In this document: positions 35,015 through 45,047 of the stretch, piece after piece
How positions within the stretch are numbered: position 1 is the stretch's first letter
How the letters are laid out: each line of letters begins with the position of its first letter
Origin: Humulus lupulus
Lineage: Eukaryota; Streptophyta; Magnoliopsida; Rosales; Cannabaceae
Direction: 5' to 3'
Assembly (NCBI RefSeq): GCF_963169125.1
Contig: NC_084802.1
Location: 15,934,896-15,998,895 of the forward strand
Length of the DNA stretch: 64,000 nucleotides
The notes under the pieces: generated by a model
Databases searched by the model: none
Told to the model about the DNA's origin: nothing
What the model saw: the letters and a program-made list of their open reading frames with translations, nothing else
Made by a program: the position numbers and the translations under genes

Positions 35015-35469
35015 CTGTAAAAAAATAAAATAAGGGAATCAATTGAATAGTCTAAAACAGTAGTAGTATACTTAGAAAAAGCGAGGTTAGTTTGGTCGTA
35101 CAACAACTTACATAGTTTCCAGTTATAATGCATTTTTGGAAACAATGAGAGGGCAGTCAAAGAAAGCAACAATAACATCAGGCAGCATCTACATTCCACA
35201 ATCTCACACTGATTCATATTTCATAACTTAAACTGTTTGTCTCCTCACTCTTATTTATTATTCACAACTTTAAATTAATATATTACTTACTATACACCTA
35301 TTAATACTACCTTAACCACCACTTTCAAACTCTTCCATAAACATCAAACTTTATATATTATTAAAAAAAAATATTGTAATAAATATAAATAAATAGTTGC
35401 TAATAACTATTATTCACGACCCCAAGAAAAGGCAAAGAGAGTCAAAACAAAAATAAAAAGCTCTCCCTG

Positions 35470-35828
35470 TCCTCCATTTTCACAACTCTGAGCTTTTTTC
35501 TTTCTCTCTCGCGAGCTAGAAATGGAGAACTTCAGATCCCGGTCGTGCAGAGATGGCGGCGGAGGGGGGATGCAGATGGCGGCGGCGTCGAAATTGCGTT
35601 CCCTCGAGCTTCCTGATACAGGTTCAGCTAAGTCATCGAAACTTTCTCTTCGAGCGGCCACTGAAGAGGAAAATGAAGACGAAAAGAATAGAGACCATAC
35701 GAATACGAAGCAGAGACCCAAGACGGCCACTGCGCAGAACCCAAGGTCGGTTCTGGTTTTTTTAGCTGAGAATAGGAAAAAAAAAAAAGGGAAAACAAAA
35801 GTAATGATTACCCAAAAAAATTTATAAT
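35470..35828 (+). pseudogene. Second gene-start-like segment inside the MULE-like element
   Basis: A TCTTTCTCTCTCGCGAG leader precedes ATG at 35522, followed by a 101-codon open frame (MENFRSRSCRDGGGG...) with GC-rich codons in its first two thirds and a lysine-rich, AT-rich end that reads into transposon DNA. No domain is recognised. It could be a captured first exon of an unknown plant gene, or a short expressed ORF. Confidence 0.4.
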
Positions 35829-36188
35829 TATATATGTTTTTATATTATATTTGAGGAATACGTGTGAGGTTGGTTTCTGTTTCATTTTTTTCTTCTGTTG
35901 GTGTTTCAAATAATTGTGCCACAAGTATGCAATTTAGTCAAAAGAAATGATAAAAATTAACACAAATAAATTAATATTATAAAAAATAATCTCAAAATAA
36001 TAAAAAATAGGTACCAAAAAAAGTATAAAAGATAAAATATGGTCTACAAATAAAGTTTTACAAATATATGGGAAAAAAACTCCCACAAAAATGTAAATAA
36101 AAAAAATATGCCATAAAAAACTTAAAAAAAAAAACTGCCATATATTTCAAAGTTTATAAAAAATTTCCATATTTGGTGTAATTTCCTC

Positions 36189-36480
36189 TAATCTTATTAT
36201 CACTTATATTGGCAAAATTAATTAATGCTAAATATTCTACCATCTATAAAAGTTTTTTTTTTTTAAAATCTAATTAATCTTATTATCAAATACATTGGCA
36301 AAACTAATCAATGCCAAACATTCTACTATCTGATTTTTTTATTAAAAAATCTAATTAATATTATTATTAAATACATTTGTAAAATTAATTTTTTTTTGTT
36401 AAAAAAAATCTAATTAACCTTATTATAAAAAATATTAGCAAAATTAATTAATACTAAACATTCTACCATCCACATGTTTC
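36189..36480. repeat. Short diverged repeat array, right part
   Basis: Continuation of the array at 33020-33541: ATCTAATTAATCTTATTATC-like units at about 36189, 36269, 36347 and 36408 with CATTCTACCATCT between them. Confidence 0.7.
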
Positions 36481-37440
36481 TTTTTTTTTTAAAAAAAAAA
36501 AACCACTTAAAAGAATTAGAATACACCATTCATAGGACTCTTTCTACCATATAATATATCATCAAACCTTCTGAATAATATATATTCTCAAACCTAATTA
36601 ATGGTACTTGAATCATTCCAAAATTAACAAAGATAAAAATAAAAATCTAATTTGTCCAAAAAAAATTAATACAAAACTCACATACTTCATTCATAATAAA
36701 TATCCGTTTTTGTTACATTTTACGCATTTTATATTACATAATATATAATTTTAATTACATAGCTCCAGATAAATTTTTACATTGCTAATATCGTAAATAA
36801 GTCTTAACTTCATACTAAAATGACCATACAACCCATAACTCATCATTTTTTTGGACCGACATTTACAGTTATACCCCTTATTTTATTGAATCACACAAAC
36901 TACTTTAATTCAACCAGATATGGCAACCGGATACACCAAGTAAAAAATTCTACTATATTTTAGAATATGACACTTGGAATAAAAATGAGACCCACCATGA
37001 ATGACTTAGTCTAGTGAGAGACTAAAGAAATTGCCAAGTTGTAATTAGTTAAATTAAATAAAAAAAATTGTAAAAATCATAACTAGTAAATACAATTAAT
37101 GAAGTTATAAATTTGTGTACCAAACATTACCTACGTTATTATTAAATATAAATATATAATTATTTCTTAAATCAAATTTTACTTTATTAAATTACTTACA
37201 TTTTTTGTTTTGAAAGAGAAAAGTGTAACGAGAGCATTATAAAAATATTATATAAATATGAATGTAAATTATATAAAAGTGGAATAACACAATTCACGAG
37301 GGAAGACTAGACTAAAAAAAGATGAAGATGATAGTCTAGTCTAAAAAAAGATGATACGATGGAAGTATGCATGTATGTAAATATAATACAAGGGAGGCTG
37401 TCAAGCATATATTAAGTGTCTGAAATAGAGGTTGAAGATT
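36481..37440. other. Intergenic AT-rich DNA, no gene recognised
   Basis: Only short spurious frames. A small duplication of TAGACTAAAAAAAGATGA / TAGTCTAAAAAAAGATGA occurs at 37306-37353. Confidence 0.5.
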
Positions 37441-39838
37441 GGTCTGTACATACCACTTCTCCATATTTTTTAGTACTTTAAGTCACACTTACGGGATACT
37501 CTTTTAACACATTTTGCTACAAATATAGACACATTCAAGGGACCCAACGTCGGTTCATTACCCGACTTAAAGAAGCTAGAAAATTTAGTTTTATGTTTGG
37601 TTTTGGGCTTAAGCAATAGCAAATAATGTGTTGCAACCTCTAATCTTCTATTTATTTAGAGTAGTTGTATCCTTTAGTTGTGTAACCTCATTGCCTTTAA
37701 CGAACTCCCACGTGTCTTAACCTCTATATGCAACAACTATGTGTTGTAATTTTGACTTCTTAATTTCACTAACTATTTGAAAGTCACTCATTGTGACTTG
37801 ACAAAAATTCTATCTTTTCAAAACAAGTAAGTGTTATAGTAGTAAACCACACACGATATCTAAAGGAAACTTAACAAACAACTATAATACAACTTTCTTA
37901 GTGACAATCTCAAAAAATCTTTTATGATGTGAAAGATCAGTCAAAGCTGTAAGCCTGCAATCATAGAGCATACTTAGAGCATCTCCAACCTTGACACTTT
38001 ATTTGGTGTCACACCAACATCAAATTTGGTGTCAAAAACTATGTTCACTCCAATCACAACACTAAAAACTACAAAAAAAAATATTATTTATTATTATATT
38101 ATTTTTTTAAATAAATTAAGTATTCTTTTTATTATTATATTAATTTATCAAAATCATCACAATTATTATATCTAATTAATATTTTAAATAAAACTACGCA
38201 TTAATTACATGACAATAATACTATATAAATAATTAAAACTCGATAAATTAAAAAATCATATTGCATGTAGTAACATAAAGATTACATCACTAGAGAAAAA
38301 AATATTACATTCATGGAAATAAAAATATTGACTATGTTTAAGTTTGTAACGTTTTTATTGTGTAATATTGACTATGATTTAAGTTTATAATGTTTTATTG
38401 TATAATTTTGAGTATGTTTCGTATGCATTACTATGATTAATATTAAAAAAAATTGTAATGTGATTGTGACTGTTGAGAATGTGTATTATTGATTATAATG
38501 ATGTTTAATATGTTCAATTTTAGTTTTTTTAATGTGTCTTTAAATTTGTAATGTTTGTATTGTGTAATATTAAAAAAATACAAATATTTAATAATTTTTT
38601 ATTTAAATTATAATTAAAAAAAATAATTTGTGTATATACAATTTAATCTCCACATAATAAACTAAATTCTAAATTATATATGTAATAATATAAATATATA
38701 TAAATAATAATATAAATATATATAATAATAATTATATATAATAAAATAATGAATGAAAAATAAAAGGAGAATACTGATAACTCTACAAAATAGAGTTATT
38801 TTACCATCTTTTATGTGCTAATTGTTGCTTAATTCTTGAGTTTTTAATTGATTTATTAAGTTTTTAAGTAATTTTGAATTTATTAGGTTTATTTTGATTT
38901 TATATATTTTTGTGTGTTTTTATAGTTATTTTATTGTAATATATTATAGTTTAATTATTTAAATTATTGTAGTTTAATTTGTGGTAAAAAAAATGTTATA
39001 TTATTGAGCTTAAGTGTTAAATATAATTAAGTTATAATTAATATTTTCAAAAAATTAAATTGATTTATTTTATAATTGAAAATATTGTATTATGATTTAT
39101 TTTATATTTATTTTGTAGGGAATTTATGCTCTTGAAAAGCAATGAAAATGATGAAAAAAGATGGCATTTTTGTGAAGAATAGCAAAGGAAATTGGTATTT
39201 TCCCAAGCAATTTGGGCCCATCAGCACAAGGCCCAATGCCAAGCTTCATCAAGCATCTCACATGAGCATTTCCTTCTCTCCAACGTGACATGAGCATTTT
39301 CATCAGCCTCCACCTTCAACTCTCCCACTGCTGCCACGTGTCCACCAAAGTCACCCAAGCTTCAGTCATCAACACAACATTCAGCACCTCACATATGCAC
39401 TCAACCCTCCAGCATCAATGCATCCTTCGGCCCTGCCTCCAACGCCCAGCAGCCCATTTAGGCCGAAGACACCTGCAAGCCCAAACCGTGGGCCTGCTTT
39501 CTCCTCTGCCTTCTGCTGCAGCTCACTTACAGCTCCCACCTGCCACAAATCAGCCAGCCACTTTGCCATGCATGCCATTTTTTTTTTGAGCCCATAATTT
39601 GTACTCTTGTCCTTTATATTCAAAAATGTCATTTTTTACCCCACTTTTTACACATTTTACCCCAAAACATAATTATTATACCCTATAATTTACCCCTATT
39701 TGCCATATTATAATTAATTAAAATAATTTAATCAATTTAATTAATTTAAATTGATTATTTTAATACCTCATTTTTTTTTACTATAAATAAGGGATTTGGG
39801 GTGTCCATTTTGAAAAGAGGGAGATTACTATACCATAA

Positions 39839-40612
39839 TGTACGCCCTGGTTTTCCCACGGGCTGTTTAGCAGGACGAGCCTCGGACTAATCAGGTTTAG
39901 TCCGAGGCTCCCGCAGGCCGGAGGTTCTATTTCCAGGACGGGCCCTTGTCAGCTCGAGGGGGTCCTGTTTCCAGCTCGCATTTGTTGCCCAGGAGCTGAG
40001 AGTGACACCCGAAGGCCACGGACGGGAGCAGCTCGGGTTACGAACTGCTTAGGTCACGAGCTTCTCAGGAAGCTCCGACCCTATGGGAAGTCAACACGCA
40101 AGATAAACGTGCATATTCCTGCCATCACGTGCCCGATATCCCCCTGACTTCTCGGACACGCAGCAGGAACGTGCGTATTCAGACACCCACGGACGGGTTG
40201 GGCCGTGCGGCCCATTATCTCCTTCCATGCTGATAAGACCACACTTGTGTGTCAGGTTTAGGAATTAATCATGAATGTCACATATTTGATATGACAAATG
40301 GTAAGGTCACGGGATGACCTCCCTACCAACTTCCAGGTGCCTTCTCCTATAAATAGGGAGACCCTGGGAGTTGATAGGGGTTGGAAAAAATAGTCTTTGA
40401 AGAACTATACACTTTGTAAACCAAATACCCAGAGAAGATCAATAATATTAACTAGTGGAGTAGAGGGATTTTAACCTTCGAACCACTTAAAAACGTGTCT
40501 TGAGTCACCTAGTTCTTTCCAAAAGATTTCATATCTGTGACGATTCTACTTTTAGTACTAATCTCTTTCTCTTCTTCTCGTAATTATCTGTTGCCGAAGA
40601 ACCGCGTCAACA
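39839..40612 (+). repeat. 5' LTR of element 2
   Basis: 774 bp. It contains a 14-bp perfect inverted repeat (stems 39877-39890 and 39897-39910) near its start and a 6-bp version of the element 1 hairpin (40304-40320) before TATAAA at 40348-40353. TTTGGTGCTTTCATTGAG directly downstream (from 40614) is identical to element 1 and marks the primer-binding position; the tRNA is unassigned. Confidence 0.95.
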
Positions 40613-40667
40613 GTTTGGTGCTTTCATTGAGAGCAAGTTCGATTAGTACTACCACAAACATCCAACT

Positions 40668-43600
40668 ATGGTGACCACTCGATCCAGGCATGGCAACGAG
40701 ACAGAGCAGCATGATGGGCAGGAAGCCCACCAGGTTGCCCTCCCTGATGAGCAAGATCCTGAAGTCCAGCAGAGACCAGGGAAGCAGCCGGCGGGCCAAG
40801 ACGACACTGGTAGTTCAGCGCCCCGGCCGCCTAATCCGAATCCATGTTATTACACTGCGGTGGAGATGGAGAATGCTCAGCTGAGGAGCCAGTTAGCAGC
40901 AGCTGGTCAGCAACTCCAGGATATTCTGAGCCGACTACCCCCTCTCACAACCAACGGTAACGTTGGAGAGAGGCAAGGCGAGGCTCCTAAGTCTCGCCGG
41001 AGTAATCGGTCCAGACGTAGTCGTTCGGGTCGACTTCCTGCAGCTAACTCCGCCCCTTCATCACACCATCAAGAGGCGAACTTCAGGGAAATGCCTCGGA
41101 CCGGACAGCAGCAGTACAGCCGTTCGGTTAGGACGTCAACCCCCAGCTCTCAGCCTTCCTCGAGGACGCCCAGAAGAGATCGAGGAAATTCTCGGAGAAG
41201 GGCCGAGGAGAGCCAGAGGCGTCAGCCCGTCCCCGAAGAACGTCCAGTTCCTCGTCCAGCTCGCCCAGCGCGGGACCAGCAAGCTGGCAGGGCCGAGAGG
41301 GTCCCACCGAGTTTAGTCCGACCGGACGGAACTAGGATCGCCTCCCCGGTCAGGCATCCTCCTTCTCCCATCAGATATCCGTCTCCTCAACCCGTCCGAG
41401 ACATCCCGACCTACGGAAATAGTAGGAGGGACCCGCCATCAGCCGGGCCCTCCCGGCGCAGCAGGGTGCCGGGGGAAGGATCAGGTCGGAGCCGCCAAAG
41501 ACACACCCCGAGCCTGTCCAGTAGGAGTCACTGGACCGGCAGTGCACGGAGTGATCTCTCAGGAGGAGACCTGCGCCAGCGACTAAGTTCAGCACAAAGT
41601 CACCGTACTACCCAGGGAGGCGACCTTCGAGATCGACTCAATTCTCACAGAGAGGGTCGAGTTAGGGATGGTAGCCAGGCCCGCTCAGTAGGGGTCCGAT
41701 CCGGAGTACGTAACGGTGGAAATGCCCCAAATGATCTATCTCAAGATAGGAGGGGCAACAACCCGCCTAATATGTACAACGGGTCCGGAGCTGTTGAACA
41801 GCCCCGGAATAACCCAGGATCTCAGGACAAAACCGTAGAGCGCCTAACTCAGATGGAGGAGTTGATGAAGAAGCTCCTATCGGAAAAAGAAAAAGACGAA
41901 TATGATTCAGGGGATGAGATGGAACTCTTCGCCCCCAATATAGCAGCGACGGCATACCCTTCTGGCTTTCGTATGCCCCACTTGTCAAAGTTCAACGGGG
42001 ATGGAGACCCGTCTGACCACTTAGGGATGTTCAACACCCTAATGATGGCCCATAACATCGGCCCGGAGCTGCGTTGCTTGATCTTTCCCTCCACCCTAAC
42101 TGGGCCCGCCAGGCAGTGGTTCAAGCAGAGTAAAAGGCAGTCAATCAGCTCCTGGAAGACATTTTCGGCTGACTTCAAGAGGGCATTCAGAGCCTCTCAG
42201 GCCGCCCGAGTCCAGGCCGACTCCCTAGCTAACGTGAGACAGCAACCTGGTGAGACGCTGAAAGCCTACTTGAGCAGATTTGCAAATGTCGCTGCTCGAG
42301 CCAGAGACGCTGACGATAGCTCCAAACTCATGGCCATGAGGATCGGGATCCTAGTCAGCGGAGACCTGTGGAAGGATATTCAAAGGAGGGGGGTCAGTTC
42401 GGTTAGTGAATTCCTTAACAGAGCCCAAGAGTGGATAAACTTGGAAGAAGCTGAAGCTTCAGCCGCAGGGACCAGCCAGGCCCCCGAGAAGCCCGCTGGG
42501 ACGGGAACAGAGATCGTAGTGGCGGTTCCCGACGTTGCGCAGAATAACCAGCCTGGTGGTGGCAAAAGAAAAGGAAATGGTGAAAACAGCCAGCACGGTC
42601 AAAAGAAGAATAAGTCTGTGGATAAATTCAAGCCCGTGTTCACAACATATACCGAGCTCACCCAGACCAGGGAAAATATTTTCCTGGCCAACGCTACTCG
42701 AGTCCCCTGGAGGAGGCCGGAGCCATTGAAACACCCTAAGGGAAAGAGAGACGCTTCCAAATTCTGCCGTTTTCATAACGACGTTGGGCACAACACCGAC
42801 GACTACAGGCACCTCAAAGATGAAATCGAGACTCTCATCCGAGCAAGTCCATTGGCGCAATACTCGCGGAACAGGGTCCCGACAAGTCGACCCGCTCCGG
42901 AGGTCCCAGCCAGTCAGCCTGGACCTCGGGTAGATCAGAACGTCCTTCCCCCCGTGGTCGAGGGAGAGATATCCACCATCTCTGGAGGACCGCGCATGGC
43001 CGGCACGAGTAGGGGCGCCCAAAAGAGGTATGTGAATGAATTAAAGGCCCACAACGGAGCGGAGTTCGTCCCAGAACAGCGTCAATCAAAACAGCAACGA
43101 CTAGAGAAACAACCGATAACTTTCACGGAGGAAGACGCAGGCCATGTCCAATTCCCTCATAACGATCCCTTGGTCGTAACAGTCCAGCTCGCCAACCGAA
43201 AAGTAAGGAGAGTATTGGTGGAAAATGGGAGCTCGGTGAACCTCCTGTTCCGATCCACCTTAGAAAAAATGGGTCTGACTGTTGCCGAGCTTAAGGCAAC
43301 CTCGATGATGCTGTATGGTTTTTCAGGAGAAGGATCAGCAGCGATAGGAACAATCGAGCTGGTGATCACCCTAGGAGAGGAGTCCCGGACAGTGTCTAAA
43401 CTACTCGAATTCGTGGTCATTGACTGCTCCGCTGCCTACAATGCCATTTTGGGCCGACCTACACTCATAGCCTTCGAGGCTATCACTTCCATCCGGCACC
43501 TCGCCATGAAGTTCCCCACTTCAACAGGGGTCTGTACTATCAAGGGCGATCAGCTCGCTGCCAGGGAATGCTACAGCATCTCCATGAAGGGAATATCTAA

Positions 43601-45047
43601 ACCCGGGCAGATGACGATGGCCATTCAGGACGAAGGGGAATCTCAGGGACCCAAGGCGGCTCCCGAGATTGAAAAACCTCAGATTCCCGAAGGCGAAAAG
43701 CTCGCCCTAAGCGAGGACATTGACCCCCGAGTAGGCGAGGACAAGTCCGAGCTCCAAGCTATTGAAGAGCTCGAGGAGGTAAGCATCGATAAACAAAACC
43801 CGCCACGGACGGTTAAGCTCGGAAAGAACCTCTGCGATAAAAGAAAGGCGGAGCTGACTACGTTTCTGCAGAAGAACCTAGACGTATTCGCGTGGTCGCA
43901 CGAGGATATGACAGGGATCAGTCCGAACGTCATCATGCACACGCTCCACCTAGATAAAAGCGTCCCTGCCAAGTCTCAAAAGCAGAGACGTTTAGGGACA
44001 ACCCGAGCCGAAGCCCTTGAAGAAGAAGTGGCCCGGCTCAAAAAGTGTGGCTTTATCCGCGAAGCCAAATTTCCCATTTGGGTTGCCAATCCTGTGTTAG
44101 TTCCAAAGCCCAACGGGAAGTGGCGAACCTATATTGACTTCTCCGACCTGAATAAAGCCTGCCCTAAGGATTGCTTTCCATTGCCGAGGATCGATCAATT
44201 GGTGGATGCCACGGCAGGGCACGAGCTCATGTCCTTCATTGACGCGTACTCGGGCTACAATCAGATCGCGATGAATCCAGCAGACCAGGAACATACCAGC
44301 TTCATGACCCCGACTAATGTCTATTGCTATAAGGTCATGTCGTTCGGTCTGAAGAATGCGGGAGCTACCTACCAAAGGCTAGTTAACAGAATGTTCACGG
44401 ATCAGATCGGGAAAAGCATGGAAGTGTACGTCGATGATATGCTCGTCAAGTCAAAGACTGCCAGCAACCACGTTGCCGACCTGGAAGGATGTTTTAACAT
44501 ACTGCGAGAATATGGCATGAGGCTCAATCCTCATAAGTGCACTTTCGGTGTCGCATCGGGGAAATTCTTGGGTTTCATAGTCAATACCCGAGGAATCGAG
44601 GCAAACCCCGACAAGATCAGGTCACTGCTCGAGCTTCCTTCCCCCAGGTCGCGGAAAGATGTCCAAGGCCTCACAGGAAGAGTGGCAGCACTGAACCAGT
44701 TCATTTCCAAATCGACCGATAAGTGTTTGCCCTTTTACAACCTGCTCCGGGGAAATAAGAAGTTCGAATGGACAGTAGAGTGCGAAAGCGCATTCCTCGA
44801 TCTGAAGGCGCATCTGGCTGAACCGCCTGTGCTATCAAAGCCCAAGGTAGGAGAACCTCTTTTCCTCTACATGGCCGTCACTGAGGACGCAGCTAGTGCC
44901 GTTCTTGTGCGAGAAGAGGACCAGGCTCAGAAACCGGTATATTACATCAGCAAGAGACTCCTCGGAGCTGAATCAAGGTACCCAATGATGGAAAAACTGG
45001 CGTTCTGCCTAATCACGGCCTCGCGAAAACTCAGGCCGTACTTCTAG
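40668..45047 (+). CDS. gag-protease-RT polyprotein ORF of element 2 (1459 aa)
   Basis: Open frame starting 55 bases after the LTR. An Arg/Ser/Pro-rich N-terminus (about residues 1-400) precedes a retrotransposon gag domain (about 460-570, with TGPARQWFKQ). A zinc knuckle near 698-712 reads CRFHNDVGHNTDDY; its last Cys is Tyr, whereas element 1 keeps Cys. The protease near 850 reads VLVENGSS where element 1 has IDNGSS, so the catalytic Asp is Glu. RT follows, with VLVPKPNGKWR and YVDDM (Tyr 1254), then the start of RNase H. The frame ends at TAG 45045-45047 inside the RNase H region, and coding continues in the same frame beyond it. Element 1 has TAG at the same codon. Expected role: capsid assembly, processing and reverse transcription. 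Confidence 0.9.
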   Translation: MVTTRSRHGNETEQHDGQEAHQVALPDEQDPEVQQRPGKQPAGQDDTGSSAPRPPNPNPCYYTAVEMENAQLRSQLAAAGQQLQDILSRLPPLTTNGNVGERQGEAPKSRRSNRSRRSRSGRLPAANSAPSSHHQEANFREMPRTGQQQYSRSVRTSTPSSQPSSRTPRRDRGNSRRRAEESQRRQPVPEERPVPRPARPARDQQAGRAERVPPSLVRPDGTRIASPVRHPPSPIRYPSPQPVRDIPTYGNSRRDPPSAGPSRRSRVPGEGSGRSRQRHTPSLSSRSHWTGSARSDLSGGDLRQRLSSAQSHRTTQGGDLRDRLNSHREGRVRDGSQARSVGVRSGVRNGGNAPNDLSQDRRGNNPPNMYNGSGAVEQPRNNPGSQDKTVERLTQMEELMKKLLSEKEKDEYDSGDEMELFAPNIAATAYPSGFRMPHLSKFNGDGDPSDHLGMFNTLMMAHNIGPELRCLIFPSTLTGPARQWFKQSKRQSISSWKTFSADFKRAFRASQAARVQADSLANVRQQPGETLKAYLSRFANVAARARDADDSSKLMAMRIGILVSGDLWKDIQRRGVSSVSEFLNRAQEWINLEEAEASAAGTSQAPEKPAGTGTEIVVAVPDVAQNNQPGGGKRKGNGENSQHGQKKNKSVDKFKPVFTTYTELTQTRENIFLANATRVPWRRPEPLKHPKGKRDASKFCRFHNDVGHNTDDYRHLKDEIETLIRASPLAQYSRNRVPTSRPAPEVPASQPGPRVDQNVLPPVVEGEISTISGGPRMAGTSRGAQKRYVNELKAHNGAEFVPEQRQSKQQRLEKQPITFTEEDAGHVQFPHNDPLVVTVQLANRKVRRVLVENGSSVNLLFRSTLEKMGLTVAELKATSMMLYGFSGEGSAAIGTIELVITLGEESRTVSKLLEFVVIDCSAAYNAILGRPTLIAFEAITSIRHLAMKFPTSTGVCTIKGDQLAARECYSISMKGISKPGQMTMAIQDEGESQGPKAAPEIEKPQIPEGEKLALSEDIDPRVGEDKSELQAIEELEEVSIDKQNPPRTVKLGKNLCDKRKAELTTFLQKNLDVFAWSHEDMTGISPNVIMHTLHLDKSVPAKSQKQRRLGTTRAEALEEEVARLKKCGFIREAKFPIWVANPVLVPKPNGKWRTYIDFSDLNKACPKDCFPLPRIDQLVDATAGHELMSFIDAYSGYNQIAMNPADQEHTSFMTPTNVYCYKVMSFGLKNAGATYQRLVNRMFTDQIGKSMEVYVDDMLVKSKTASNHVADLEGCFNILREYGMRLNPHKCTFGVASGKFLGFIVNTRGIEANPDKIRSLLELPSPRSRKDVQGLTGRVAALNQFISKSTDKCLPFYNLLRGNKKFEWTVECESAFLDLKAHLAEPPVLSKPKVGEPLFLYMAVTEDAASAVLVREEDQAQKPVYYISKRLLGAESRYPMMEKLAFCLITASRKLRPYF

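Larger units (their letters stand above)
33542..36188. mobile_element. MULE-like DNA transposon with captured gene-like segments
   Basis: 2647 bp flanked by the 9-bp repeat TAATCTTAT at 33533-33541 and 36189-36197, the duplication size typical of Mutator-like elements. The left end begins GAGAAGTTTACATAAATATG; the right end read in reverse begins GAGGAAATTACACCAAATATG. Similarity continues inward as AT-rich TATGGGAAAAAAA-type motifs, so the inverted ends may exceed 100 bp. The surrounding repeat array continues on both sides, which supports insertion. No transposase is encoded. Two gene-start-like segments lie inside, so a Pack-MULE is the best reading, though their donor genes were not identified. 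Confidence 0.7.

Noticed and set aside
39290..39589. 99-codon plus-strand frame
   Set aside because: Lies inside the solo LTR at 38775-53488, is rich in His, Leu and Cys without a motif, and has no promoter.
40584..40799. Minus-strand frame over the start of gag (also at 10632-10847)
   Set aside because: Shadow of the gag reading frame; it is conserved between elements only because gag is.
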